From Teretinema zuelzerae (lineage in GTDB: Bacteria; Spirochaetota; Spirochaetia; Treponematales; Treponemataceae): a stretch of DNA of 64,000 nt. Location: contig NZ_JAINWA010000001.1 of NCBI RefSeq assembly GCF_021021555.1, positions 62,001-126,000 of the forward strand, given 5' to 3'. A program made the translations under genes and the position numbers. The notes beneath the pieces were generated by a model. The model was given only the letters and a program-made list of their open reading frames with translations. It searched no databases and had not been told where the DNA came from. Position 1 is the first letter of the stretch; each line of letters starts with the position of its first letter. Below, in pieces: positions 33,354-42,390 of the stretch.

Positions 33354-34297
33354 ATTTTATTCTCCTTGGAGGAAAGGTACTCTTTCAAACTCGCCTTCCA
33401 GTCGGGGATGTCCCGGCCCAGAACCGCGCGTATTTTCGACTTGTCCAGCACGGAATACGGGGGGCGGCGGACCTTGGCAGGAAACTCCGCGCTCGTGCAC
33501 GGCAGAATCGAGCAGTTTTTCGACGGATCGAGAAGGCCTGCGTCCCTGCCGGAGAGATAGATTTCGTTCGCGAAATCGAACCAGGAGATGTTTCCTTCGT
33601 TTGAAAAATGGTATATGCCGAACTCGGGGGAGGAAACCGTCTTGTACGCGCAGGCTTCCGGATGCGCCGCCTCGCGGGCTATCGCGGGAACAGAAAGAAG
33701 AAACGCGCAGATCGCCTCGCAGAGGTCTTTCGCCCAGGTGGGAGTGCCCCGCTGGTCGTTAACGACTTTCAGCTCGGTTTTTTCTGCCATGAGGCGAAGC
33801 ATGGTGTGAACGAAGTTGTTCCCGTGAGCTCCGTAGAGCCAGGCGGTTCTGAGTATCCAGGTGCGCGGATTGTTCGCAAGGGCGGCAGATTCTCCGTCTC
33901 GCTTGGTGAGGCCGTAGACTCCCGTGGGATCGGTCGGATCGTCTTCCCGATAGGGGCGCGCTCCGTTTCCGTTAAAAACGTAGTCGGTGGAAATATGGAG
34001 CATGACGGCGCCGTATTTGGCGGCGCAGGAAGCGATATTCGCCGGTCCGTCTTCGTTGAGGCGCGAGCAGAGATCCCGGTCGTCCTCGGCCTTGTCGACT
34101 GCGGTGTAGGCCGCGCAGTTTATGATCGCGCGAATCGACTTGCCCCGGAATACGAGTGATTCGGCGTAGCGTTCGAGAGCGGCGCTTTCTGTGATGTCGA
34201 CCTCGCGGTCGGTGCCGACGCATTCGATTCCGCAGGCGGAAAGCTTGTTCGAAAGCTCCGTGCCCAGCATGCCCTTGTTGCCGATAAGCCAGACCAT
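33350..34297 (-). CDS. rfbD: dTDP-4-dehydrorhamnose reductase
   Basis: The 315-residue SDR protein begins MVWLIGNKGMLGTELSNKLS. It contains VMLHISTDYVFNGNGARPYR near 95-114 and GVYGLTKRDGESA with Tyr and Lys of the YxxxK motif near 127-131. The C-terminal VRRPPYSVLDKSKIR is a family hallmark. It reduces dTDP-4-keto-L-rhamnose with NAD(P)H, the last step of dTDP-L-rhamnose synthesis. It is coupled to both neighbours (one-base and four-base overlaps). Confidence 0.94.
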   Translation of the reverse strand: MVWLIGNKGMLGTELSNKLSACGIECVGTDREVDITESAALERYAESLVFRGKSIRAIINCAAYTAVDKAEDDRDLCSRLNEDGPANIASCAAKYGAVMLHISTDYVFNGNGARPYREDDPTDPTGVYGLTKRDGESAALANNPRTWILRTAWLYGAHGNNFVHTMLRLMAEKTELKVVNDQRGTPTWAKDLCEAICAFLLSVPAIAREAAHPEACAYKTVSSPEFGIYHFSNEGNISWFDFANEIYLSGRDAGLLDPSKNCSILPCTSAEFPAKVRRPPYSVLDKSKIRAVLGRDIPDWKASLKEYLSSKENKI

Positions 34298-34857
34298 CAG
34301 TTTCCCCCCAGTTCAGCGCGGAGAGCTTCGATAGACGCGTGCTTTGTGTCTTTGTCCGAGAGAGACGGGGGCATCCCGAGGTCCGGCCACTCGATTCCGA
34401 TGGCGGGATCGTTCCACATCAAACCGCCTTCGTCCTCCGGGTGGTAAAACTCGGTGCACTTGTACGCGAATACTGCCGTTTCCGATAACACAAGAAACCC
34501 GTGGGCAAAGCCTTCAGGTATATAGAACTGATTCTGGCGCTCAGGGGTCAGGAGCACTCCGTGCCAGCGGCCGAAAGTCGGAGAACCTGGACGTATGTCC
34601 ACCGCTACGTCGAATACTTCGCCGTCGATGCAGCGAACAAGCTTTCCCTGGGGGTATTTCTTTTGAAAATGAAGGCCCCGGAGCACGCCGCGAACGGACT
34701 TCGACTGGTTATCCTGAACGAAGCGCATGGAAAGACCGGCCTGGGCAAAATCGCGCTCGGACCAGGACTCGAAAAAATACCCGCGGTGGTCGCCGAAAAC
34801 CTTCGGCACGATCTCGAACAATCCCTCTATGGGGCAAGGCGTAATGGTAAAGGGCAT
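34297..34857 (-). CDS. rfbC: dTDP-4-dehydrorhamnose 3,5-epimerase
   Basis: From ATG 34857 the protein has 186 residues and starts MPFTITPCPIEGLFEIVPKV, the normal RmlC beginning. An in-frame ATG at 34869 would add four residues and overlap rfbA. Cupin-fold motifs are clear: FGDHRGYFFESW, GVLRGLHFQKKYPQGKLVR with the catalytic His, FYIPEGFAHGFLVLSE, and EFYHPEDEGGLMWNDPAIGI. It epimerises C3 and C5 of the 4-keto intermediate. Encoded between rfbA and rfbD in one operon. Confidence 0.94.
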   Translation of the reverse strand: MPFTITPCPIEGLFEIVPKVFGDHRGYFFESWSERDFAQAGLSMRFVQDNQSKSVRGVLRGLHFQKKYPQGKLVRCIDGEVFDVAVDIRPGSPTFGRWHGVLLTPERQNQFYIPEGFAHGFLVLSETAVFAYKCTEFYHPEDEGGLMWNDPAIGIEWPDLGMPPSLSDKDTKHASIEALRAELGGN

Positions 34858-34861
34858 AGGA

Positions 34862-35737
34862 TCAGGCATTCTCCGCGATATAAGAAAGATACTCGCCGTA
34901 TTCGGTCTTGTAGCCGGCGGCAAGGGCCAGAAGGGCGTCTTTGGTCAGCCATTTATTGGCGAAGGCGATCTCTTCGATGCAGGATACGTACATTCCCTGC
35001 CGCTTCTGCACGGTGGCGATGAAGTTCGAGGCTTCAAGGAGGCCGTCGTAGGTGCCTGTATCGAGCCAGGCCATTCCGCGGCCGAGCACCTCTACGGAGA
35101 GGCGGCCTTGAGCGAGATAGGTGTTGTTCACTGAGGTGATTTCGATTTCCCCGCGCGCGGACGGCTTCACGTTTTTGGCGATGTCGACGACTGTATTGTC
35201 GTAGAAATACAGGCCGGGAACGGCGAAGTGGGACTTCGGCTTTGCCGGTTTTTCCTCGATGGAGAGTGCCTTTCCCGAAGGATCGAACTCGACGACTCCG
35301 TAGGAAGTGGGGTCTTTTACGTAATAGCCGAAAATCGCCCCGCCGCCTTCGGAATCAATGCGGTTCGCGGCGTTTTTCAAGGTGGCGGAAAATCCGCGGC
35401 CGTAGAAAATGTTGTCGCCGAGCACCAGGGCGCAGGAATCTCCGGCGATGAAGCGCTCGCCCACGATAAAGGCGTCGGCAAGGCCCCGGGGGCTTTCCTG
35501 GACGGCGTATTCGAAGCGCATCCCCAGCCATTCGCCCGAGCCGAACAGATCCTTGAACACGGGGAGGTCCCTGGGGGTGGAGATGATGAGCACCTCGCGG
35601 ATTCCCGCAAGCATGAGAACGGACAGGGGATAGTAGATCATGGGTTTGTCGTAGAGGGGCAGGATCTGCTTGGATACCGCCTTCGTGATCGGATAGAGCC
35701 GGGTTCCCGAACCGCCGGCAAGTATGATTCCTTTCAT
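34862..35737 (-). CDS. rfbA: Glucose-1-phosphate thymidylyltransferase
   Basis: The start at ATG 35737 (AAAAGGAC upstream) gives 291 residues beginning [20 protein letters not shown], the nucleotide-binding signature. [20 protein letters not shown], the [11 protein letters not shown] segment with the catalytic Asp, and [17 protein letters not shown] confirm RmlA. It makes dTDP-glucose from dTTP and glucose-1-phosphate, the committed and feedback-inhibited step. It is first gene of rfbACDB. The rhamnose made could be used by the glycan locus at 4.3-18.5 kb. Confidence 0.95.
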   Translation of the reverse strand: MKGIILAGGSGTRLYPITKAVSKQILPLYDKPMIYYPLSVLMLAGIREVLIISTPRDLPVFKDLFGSGEWLGMRFEYAVQESPRGLADAFIVGERFIAGDSCALVLGDNIFYGRGFSATLKNAANRIDSEGGGAIFGYYVKDPTSYGVVEFDPSGKALSIEEKPAKPKSHFAVPGLYFYDNTVVDIAKNVKPSARGEIEITSVNNTYLAQGRLSVEVLGRGMAWLDTGTYDGLLEASNFIATVQKRQGMYVSCIEEIAFANKWLTKDALLALAAGYKTEYGEYLSYIAENA

Positions 35738-35848
35738 ATGATAAGTCCTTTTTACTCGATGAGAATAGTGACAAGGTCGCAAGATGTACCAAAGCATTTT
35801 ATCAGCAGAGGGGGCTTAGCGCAAGAGAGGCGCCAAGGAGAGGAAGCG

Positions 35849-35880
35849 TAAAATAAAACGGCGCCCTTAAGAGGGCGCCG
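35849..35880 (-). terminator. Terminator of the ornithine decarboxylase gene
   Basis: On the minus strand a GC-rich stem (CGGCGCCCTC with its complement) is followed by TTTTATTTT, 11 bases past the stop codon. Confidence 0.85.
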
Positions 35881-35890
35881 CAGGGATGGG

Positions 35891-37060
35891 TTAGTCCATT
35901 ATGTGGGTCGTAATCGGCGGAAAGCCGTTGAACTCGACCGAGGCGTAGCTGGAGGTGTAGGCTCCGGTGGAAAGCCAGTAGAGCCGGTCGCCGATTTTCA
36001 GGTCGATAGGCAGGCGGTACTTGCAGTCTTCGTACATGATGTCCATGCTGTCGCAGGTGGGGCCGGCCAGGATGACTTCCCCGTACTTCGCGGTCGGGCT
36101 GTCCTTGAGCGTGACCACCGGGTATTTGATGGACTCGCCCAGGGTTTCGATCAGGCCGTTGAACTTGCCGGTGTCCTGGAACACCCAGCGGTTCAGGGCG
36201 GTGTTGTTCTTGCGGGAGATCAGGACGACCTCGCTTATCAGGATTCCCGAATTTCCCACGAGGGATCGGCCCGGTTCCAGAATGATCTGGGGGATTTCGT
36301 CGCCGAAGTCGTCCCGGAGATAGCGGGTGATTTCGCTCGCGTATTCCTTGAGGTCGTTCGTCGGTTCGATGTAGCTCGCCGGGAAGCCGCCGCCCATGTT
36401 GATCATCTGGAGCTTGATGCCCTCGTCTTCTTCGAGGCTCGTCATGAGGTACTTGGTCTTGGCGATGGCGTCGTTCCACTGGCCGATGTCGCGCTGCTGG
36501 CTGCCTACGTGGAAGGAAATTCCGTAGGGGGTAAGGCCTGCGTCGCGGGCCTGTACGAGCAGGTCGTAGGCCATGTCGGGGTGGCAGCCGAACTTCCGCG
36601 AAAGCGGCCAGTCGGCGGTAACGGAGTTTTCCACGAGTATGCGCACGTAGACTTTCGAGCCGGGCGCGTATTTCGCGATGTTTTTGAGGTCTTCCTTGCT
36701 GTCCGTTGCGAACATGCGGATACCCTTTTCAAAGAAGTATGCAATGTCCCGCGCTTTTTTGATGGTGTTGCCGTAGCTGATGCGTTCGGGCTCTACGCCC
36801 AGAGAGAGCACTTTATCCAGTTCGAATCTCGACGCGATGTCGAAATTGGAGCCCTGTTCAGCCAAAAGGGATATGACCTTCGGGTTCGGATTCGCCTTTA
36901 CAGCGTAATAGATCTGGGCGAAGGGAAACGAATTCTGAAGCTTGATGTAGTTCTTCTTGATCGTCCGCAGATTAATCACCACGCAGGGTGTCTCGAGTTT
37001 CTCCGAAAACTCGAGAAAACGGTGCCATTCGGCATCACTTACATACTCTTCTCTGTTCAC
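35891..37060 (-). CDS. Ornithine decarboxylase, fold-III PLP type
   Basis: The 389-residue enzyme belongs to the alanine-racemase-fold decarboxylases. PLP lysine is in IYYAVKANPNPKVI at residue 55. FDIASRFELDKVLSLGVEPE, GISFHVGSQQRDIGQW near 180-195, MGGGFPASYIEP near 228-239 and EPGRSLVG near 271-278 are the phosphate-binding and family motifs. The active-site cysteine is in GPTCDSMDIMYED. The length and GPTCDS motif fit eukaryote-like ODC/short bacterial ODC rather than LysA, though lysine activity is possible. It makes putrescine for polyamine synthesis. It has its own terminator. Confidence 0.9.
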   Translation of the reverse strand: MNREEYVSDAEWHRFLEFSEKLETPCVVINLRTIKKNYIKLQNSFPFAQIYYAVKANPNPKVISLLAEQGSNFDIASRFELDKVLSLGVEPERISYGNTIKKARDIAYFFEKGIRMFATDSKEDLKNIAKYAPGSKVYVRILVENSVTADWPLSRKFGCHPDMAYDLLVQARDAGLTPYGISFHVGSQQRDIGQWNDAIAKTKYLMTSLEEDEGIKLQMINMGGGFPASYIEPTNDLKEYASEITRYLRDDFGDEIPQIILEPGRSLVGNSGILISEVVLISRKNNTALNRWVFQDTGKFNGLIETLGESIKYPVVTLKDSPTAKYGEVILAGPTCDSMDIMYEDCKYRLPIDLKIGDRLYWLSTGAYTSSYASVEFNGFPPITTHIMD

Positions 37061-37165
37061 TTAGGGTTTCGCACCTCCTGGTAAATTGAAACTATTTTTG
37101 CAATATAGGCTCCATTACCTCTTGTGTCAATTGATATTTTGCGCCCCTTCGGGCATATTTTTCCA

Positions 37166-38116
37166 ATGAACGTATTATTACAGGTCGGAGCCCTTTTTTT
37201 TCTCATGGCGATAGGCTATCTGCTCGGAATCAAGAAGCTGATAGAAGGCAATGCGATTCGCGGCATGTCTAATCTGATCGTGAAGGCTACCCTTCCCGCC
37301 CTCGTGTTGATGTCTTTGCAAAAACCGTTTTCGGCCGATCTGCTCGCCCAATCCCTGCAAACCCTTCTCGTCGCGTCCCTCTTTTACATCGCGATAATCG
37401 GGCTCTCCCTTCTGGTCTCCCGCGCCCTGTATCCGAACAACAAAACCGGAGCCCCGGGGGCCGCGGCCTTTTCGCTGGCCTTTTCGAACGCCGCCTTCGT
37501 GGGATTCCCCGTGATAACGTCCATTATGGGAGAGGGATCCCTCTTTCTCGCCTCGATCCACAACATTTTGTTCAACGTGCTCGCCTTTTCTGTCGGCATT
37601 CTCATGATCGCCGCGGACAGGACCGGAGGGGCGGCCTCCGCGGAAAGCCGGAGCGCCGCTCGCATCCCGTTGAAGCGCATCTTCAATATCAATGTGGTGT
37701 CCGCCCTGCTGGGCTTTCTCTTTTTCTTTTTTTCCATCGCCATTCCGCAGGCGATCGCGCTTCCGCTTACGATGCTGGGAAGCATGACCACTCCGCTGGC
37801 GATGATCGTGACCGGGGCCATGCTTTCGCGCACTCCGCTGGGCGCGGTCATGGGAGACTGGCGGCTCTACGCCGTAAGCGCGGTTCGGTTGGCAGCCTGG
37901 CCGCTGTTAACGGCGATCGCGCTCCGGGCGGCGGGCGTGAGCGGAGAACTCTATCTCATTTCGATAATCATCGCCGGAATGCCGGCCGCGTCCAACACCA
38001 GTTTGCTCGCGGAGGTCTACGGCGGAGACAGCAAGACCGCATCGTCCATCGTGTTCATGACGACGCTCCTCTCCGTGATAACGATTCCGGTAATGGGCGT
38101 GCTGCTCTCGCGCTAA
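37166..38116 (+). CDS. AEC (auxin efflux carrier)-family transporter
   Basis: The start at ATG 37166 gives 316 residues, the family's usual length; a GTG at 37124 is possible but adds a non-hydrophobic lead. There are ten hydrophobic segments in two groups of five with a polar break near residues 160-180. FLMAIGYLLGIKKLIEGNAI and GMPAASNTSLLAEVYGGDSK are typical. Members export or take up organic acids such as malate. The substrate here is unknown. The gene is divergent from the ornithine decarboxylase gene. Confidence 0.85.
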   Translation: MNVLLQVGALFFLMAIGYLLGIKKLIEGNAIRGMSNLIVKATLPALVLMSLQKPFSADLLAQSLQTLLVASLFYIAIIGLSLLVSRALYPNNKTGAPGAAAFSLAFSNAAFVGFPVITSIMGEGSLFLASIHNILFNVLAFSVGILMIAADRTGGAASAESRSAARIPLKRIFNINVVSALLGFLFFFFSIAIPQAIALPLTMLGSMTTPLAMIVTGAMLSRTPLGAVMGDWRLYAVSAVRLAAWPLLTAIALRAAGVSGELYLISIIIAGMPAASNTSLLAEVYGGDSKTASSIVFMTTLLSVITIPVMGVLLSR

Positions 38117-38120
38117 ATCC

Positions 38121-38768
38121 TTACGCGAGCAGCGGTTCGAGGTCTTTTTTCGCCTGAGCGAGAGAGGTCCACAAGAAGGCATTGAGCTTTTCCGCGCGGG
38201 CGGCGTCGATATTAATCTGGATGTCGTCGAAAAAAACGATTTCTTCCGCCTGAACCCCAAGCGCTTTCACCGCTTCCCGGTATATCTCCGGTTCAGGCTT
38301 TACAAGGTTCACCCGGCAGGAAAACACGGCGGCGTCCACGGCAAGAAAGAGCGGCACCCGGCTCTCGAACCGTTCCAGAAATTCGAAGGGCATGTTAGAG
38401 AGTATCCCGATTTTATACCCATTCTTCTGAAGCCCCAGCGCCCACTCGGTGACAGGGCCTGAAATTCGCGTCCACGCCGTCAGATCTTCGTCCAACAGGC
38501 GCTCGGTCAGTTCGTCCAAGGAAGGGCCCTTCTCGCTCGCCTGGGCGGAAGTTTCATGCCGGTATCCTGCGTCGTTCAGGATGTTCCGGTACATTTCGAG
38601 TCCCGGGAGGGTTCCCCGATCGAACTCGCTCCGGTAGCGGCGGAACCCGTCGACGAATACGTCGCGGGAAAGCCCCGTAAGGCTCGCCATGCGGTCGAAG
38701 CAGGTAGTATCCTGCTGTTCCGAAATCACATTGCCGAAATCAAGCAACACGGCTTTTATCTTGTTCAT
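38121..38768 (-). CDS. HAD-superfamily hydrolase (YihX-like phosphatase)
   Basis: The 215-residue protein has the HAD motifs: LLDFGNVIS near 8-16 with the nucleophile Asp at 10 (the second Asp is replaced by Asn, as in several YihX-like members), ILSNMPFEF near 121-129 as motif II, NLVKPEPEIYREAV near 153-166 with the motif III Lys, and IVFFDDIQINIDAA as motif IV. It probably removes phosphate from a small sugar phosphate. It lies downstream of mfd on the same strand, separated by a 39-base palindrome. Confidence 0.85.
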   Translation of the reverse strand: MNKIKAVLLDFGNVISEQQDTTCFDRMASLTGLSRDVFVDGFRRYRSEFDRGTLPGLEMYRNILNDAGYRHETSAQASEKGPSLDELTERLLDEDLTAWTRISGPVTEWALGLQKNGYKIGILSNMPFEFLERFESRVPLFLAVDAAVFSCRVNLVKPEPEIYREAVKALGVQAEEIVFFDDIQINIDAARAEKLNAFLWTSLAQAKKDLEPLLA

Positions 38769-38792
38769 GATAGTCTCCTTACGCGCCCAGCT

Positions 38793-38831
38793 CAGCTCTC
38801 TATTGAGAGCTCAGCTCTCAATAGAGAGCTG
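38793..38831. repeat. 39-base perfect palindrome across the mfd stop codon
   Basis: Arms 38793-38811 and 38813-38831 are exact inverted copies of 19 bases around a single central base. The central base is part of the mfd stop codon. There is no T-run, so it is not a standard terminator. Confidence 0.8.
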
Positions 38832-41800
38832 GTCCAGCTTTTCGCGGATGTATTCGCTTTTTTCCTTGAGGCCGATCTTTCCGGTTTCCAGAATCAGGAT
38901 GTTCGGCTGACGCGGGTCGAGCTTCACCCGGCCGGCGGATTCCTTCATCATGCGGAGAAGCCGCTCCACGGACACCTTCGACACCTTGGAGAACTCCACG
39001 AACACCCGGCCGGCCCGTTCTTTCAGGCTGGAAATCGACAGGTTCCTGCAGATAATCCTGATCTCGGCGAGCGAGAGGAGGCTCTGCACCTCTTCCGGTA
39101 TGGGGCCGAAGCGGTCCAGAAGCTCCGTGTACACCCGGTCGAGTTCGTTCTGGGTGCCGATGGACGCGATTTTCTTGTAGATTTCCATCTTCGTTTGCGC
39201 CATTTCGATATAGGAATCGGGGATGAAGCCGGTGTATTCGAGTTCGAGCCACACCTCCTCCTCCGCGACATAATCGGAGTTCTGGAGTTTTTGCACGGCT
39301 TCTTCGAGCATTTTGAGGTAGAGATCGAAGCCGACCGAATAAATGTCTCCGGACTGCTCCTTGCCCAACAGGTTGCCCGCTCCCCGAATTTCCATATCCT
39401 TCATCGCGATCTTGAAGCCCGAGCCGAGTTCGGTAAAGTCCGATATGACCTGGAGGCGCTTCATGGCGATCTCGGAAAGCGCCTTGCCTTCCGGATAAAA
39501 GAGGTAGGCGAAGGCTTTGCGGTCAGAGCGTCCGACGCGGCCGCGCAGCTGGTAGAGCTGGGACACGCCGTACATGTTGGCCTTGTCGATGATGATGGTG
39601 TTCACGTTGGGTATGTCGATGCCGTTTTCGATGATGGTCGTCGCGATGAGCACATGGAAGCCGCCCATTTTAAAGCGGCGGAATATTTCTTCGAGCTCCG
39701 TCGGGCCCATCTGGCCGTGGGCGGTGTCAACGAGCATCTCGGGCACGAGCTTTTCGATGAGAATGCGGGTTTCCTCAAGGCTTTCCACTCGATTGTGGAG
39801 ATAGAACACCTGGCCGCCGCGCTCTACCTCGCGCCTGATGGCGGCCGCGACGCGGTCCCCGTTGAACTCGGCTATCACCGTTTCTATCGGGTGGCGGTTC
39901 TGCGGGGGCGTGGTCAAGAGGCTCATGTCGCGGATTTTCAGGAGGGACATGTGGAGGGTCCGGGGGATCGGGGTGGCGCTCATGGCGAGGGAGTCGATGC
40001 TCGTCCGCATTTCCTTGAGCCGCTCCTTGTCCTTCACCCCGAAGCGCTGCTCCTCGTCGATTATCATGAGCCCCAAGTCCTTGAACTTTACGTCCTTCTG
40101 GATGATGCGGTGTGTGCCCACCAGAATGTCGACCTCTCCGCGCGCGACCCGCTCGAGCGTTTTTTTCTGGTCCGCGGGGGAGACGAAGCGGGAGAGCTGG
40201 GCGATCCGCACCGGGAATTTCTCGAAGCGTTCGGTGAGCGTGTCGTAGTGCTGTTCGGCGAGAATCGTGGTGGGAGCGAGAAAGGCGACCTGTTTTCCGC
40301 CCATGACGGCCTTGAAGGCGGCTCGCATCGACACTTCCGTTTTTCCGTACCCTACGTCTCCGCACACGAGGCGGTCCATCGGCACGGGCTTTTCCATGTC
40401 TTCTTTTATTTCGGCGGTGACCGTCAGCTGGTCGTCCGTTTCCTCGTAGGGGAAGGCTGCCTCGAAGGCGGTCTGCCACTCGCCGTCCTTGGGGAAGGCG
40501 AAGCCGCGGGCGGCTTTCCGCTTCGAATAGAGAGAGATAAGCTGCTGGGCGATGTCCTCTACGGACTTTTTTACCTTGTTTTTGCGGTTTTCCCAGGATT
40601 TTGAGCCGATGCGGTCGAGCCGGGGATCGTCGCCCTCGTTTCCGATGTATCGCTGGACGAGGTTGACCTGCTCGATCGGAATGAACACGATTTCTTCGTT
40701 CGCGTATTCGAGCTTGATGTAGTCCCGCTCGTTCCCGAGAGCGCGCACCCGGTCGATGCCTTTGAAGCGGCCGATGCCGTAATTGACGTGGACGACGTAG
40801 TCGCCGGGATTAAGTTCGACGAAGGTGTCGATAACGGCGCTCTTCGCGTGCTTCACCGACTTGGGGATATGCCGCCTGCGGCCGAATATCTCGTTTTCCT
40901 GAATTACAAGGATCTTGAGTTCAGGCAAGCCGAAGCCGGAGGACAGGTTTATCGGGAATATCTCTATCGGAAAATCCTTCAGGATTTCCCCGACTCTCAG
41001 GGCCTGATGCTCGCTCTCCGCGAACACGCAGATCTTCCACCCGTTTCTGATAAGGGAATCGAGTTCTTCCTTGAGGTACACGATGTTCCCGAAAAAGCTC
41101 CGGGGCGGGTCGCAGACGAGGCGCAGCCGCTCGGACGAACGAGAGGCTTCGCCGTGGATGGTCCGGAAGAGCAGACGCTTGGTCCATCCCTCGCACAGCT
41201 CCTTGAAATTGAAAAGGAGGCGCCGGGGTTCGGGAACTTGCGAAAGAAGGAGGGATTGGAGGGAATCCGAGGCGTACCGATGGTCTGTTTCGCCCGAAGC
41301 CGAGGCGGTTTTCATTTTCCGGTACAAACCGAGGTACTCGCGATCCAAACTTTCCTGGGAGTTGTCCTGGCGGTCGTAATCGATGAACAGAACGGCCGGT
41401 GCGTTTTCCATCCCTGAGCCGCCCAGATAATCAAGCACGGACGACGGATTTCCGAAGGCCAGCGGATAAAAGAGCTCTTCTCCGTCGAAACCCCGATGCT
41501 CGCGCAGATGGCGTATCAGATAGTCGGCGCCCCCGCCGAATTCGGGCAGATCCGCGAGAGTCCGCTCCAGAACCGAGATGCGTTCGTCGGTCCAGATTAC
41601 CTCCCGAACGGGATAGACGACGAAGGATTCGAGCGATGCGTTCGAGGTCTGGCTCGAAGGATCGAAGGATTTGATCTGTTCCACCCGGTCGAAGTCGAAC
41701 ACCACGCGGTGCGCGTCTTCCTCTCCCGGCATGAAGATGTCCAGCACCTCGCCGCGGAGGGCGAACTCGCCCCGCACCGTAACCCGGGGAACGCGGGTGT

Positions 41801-42320
41801 AGCCGTGTTCCGCAAGGGTCTGCGCTAAAGACGCCGAGTCGAAATCGGAGCCGACCCGAATTTCCCGCAGCAGGGAACGATAGGCCTCGCGCGGGGGGAC
41901 GGGCGTTAAAAAGGCCCTCTGAGTCATGACGACGACCCGCTTATCCTGAGGGAGGGGTATTCCCGAGGCGGCTGAATCCGAAAAGGCAGAAAGAGCGGAG
42001 AGAGCGGCTGAGCGGCGGCCGAATACCGGGGAGCTCGGCGGAACAGGGCGGTAGGCGATGGATCCCCACCAGGGAAGCACGGTACAATCGAGGGATGAGA
42101 GGTCGAGATCGGCGGAAAGGGATTCGATGTCCTTCTCCGTCGGCACCACGATTACGAGCGGTTGCGCGTTCGATTGTATGAACTCGGCAAGGAAAAAGCC
42201 CTGGAGACCGCCCTGAAGACCCTCAATTTCATAGGGCCATGCGTGTTCATTTAAACGGTCAAGAACACCGGACATGGACTGCCACCGGTGTATCGCTGTT
42301 TGAAGGGAAAAAGTGGACAT
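38811..42320 (-). CDS. mfd: Transcription-repair coupling factor Mfd
   Basis: The 1169-residue protein matches Mfd in length and order. There is a UvrB-like N-terminal region, then the RNA-polymerase interaction domain (NPGDYVVHVNYGIGRFKGID near 510-529). The RecG-like translocase follows with Walker A GDVGYGKTEVSMRAAF, LVGTHRIIQKDVKF, the Walker B DEEQRFGVKDKERL, and the SATPIPRTLHMSLLKIRDMS motif. A TRCF C-terminal domain ends it. Mfd removes stalled RNA polymerase and recruits UvrA to transcribed-strand damage. The palindrome at its 3' end occupies the last five codons. Confidence 0.97.
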   Translation of the reverse strand: MSTFSLQTAIHRWQSMSGVLDRLNEHAWPYEIEGLQGGLQGFFLAEFIQSNAQPLVIVVPTEKDIESLSADLDLSSLDCTVLPWWGSIAYRPVPPSSPVFGRRSAALSALSAFSDSAASGIPLPQDKRVVVMTQRAFLTPVPPREAYRSLLREIRVGSDFDSASLAQTLAEHGYTRVPRVTVRGEFALRGEVLDIFMPGEEDAHRVVFDFDRVEQIKSFDPSSQTSNASLESFVVYPVREVIWTDERISVLERTLADLPEFGGGADYLIRHLREHRGFDGEELFYPLAFGNPSSVLDYLGGSGMENAPAVLFIDYDRQDNSQESLDREYLGLYRKMKTASASGETDHRYASDSLQSLLLSQVPEPRRLLFNFKELCEGWTKRLLFRTIHGEASRSSERLRLVCDPPRSFFGNIVYLKEELDSLIRNGWKICVFAESEHQALRVGEILKDFPIEIFPINLSSGFGLPELKILVIQENEIFGRRRHIPKSVKHAKSAVIDTFVELNPGDYVVHVNYGIGRFKGIDRVRALGNERDYIKLEYANEEIVFIPIEQVNLVQRYIGNEGDDPRLDRIGSKSWENRKNKVKKSVEDIAQQLISLYSKRKAARGFAFPKDGEWQTAFEAAFPYEETDDQLTVTAEIKEDMEKPVPMDRLVCGDVGYGKTEVSMRAAFKAVMGGKQVAFLAPTTILAEQHYDTLTERFEKFPVRIAQLSRFVSPADQKKTLERVARGEVDILVGTHRIIQKDVKFKDLGLMIIDEEQRFGVKDKERLKEMRTSIDSLAMSATPIPRTLHMSLLKIRDMSLLTTPPQNRHPIETVIAEFNGDRVAAAIRREVERGGQVFYLHNRVESLEETRILIEKLVPEMLVDTAHGQMGPTELEEIFRRFKMGGFHVLIATTIIENGIDIPNVNTIIIDKANMYGVSQLYQLRGRVGRSDRKAFAYLFYPEGKALSEIAMKRLQVISDFTELGSGFKIAMKDMEIRGAGNLLGKEQSGDIYSVGFDLYLKMLEEAVQKLQNSDYVAEEEVWLELEYTGFIPDSYIEMAQTKMEIYKKIASIGTQNELDRVYTELLDRFGPIPEEVQSLLSLAEIRIICRNLSISSLKERAGRVFVEFSKVSKVSVERLLRMMKESAGRVKLDPRQPNILILETGKIGLKEKSEYIREKLDQLSIES

Positions 42321-42390
42321 ATTGAGAGTATATTAACACTAATGAGAGGGATGAAAAAGACCGATAGTTGAGAAAAGGGAGTTTTTGAAG

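Noticed and set aside
35903-37084. 393-codon plus-strand frame opposite the ornithine decarboxylase gene
   Set aside because: Exact antisense of a conserved enzyme; sequence is low-information and valine/glycine-rich.
38556-40604. Very long plus-strand open frame (682 codons) opposite mfd
   Set aside because: It is antisense to the conserved mfd gene, has no ribosome binding site, and its composition (His, Glu, Leu and Ala rich) is what GC-rich codon bias gives in that frame.
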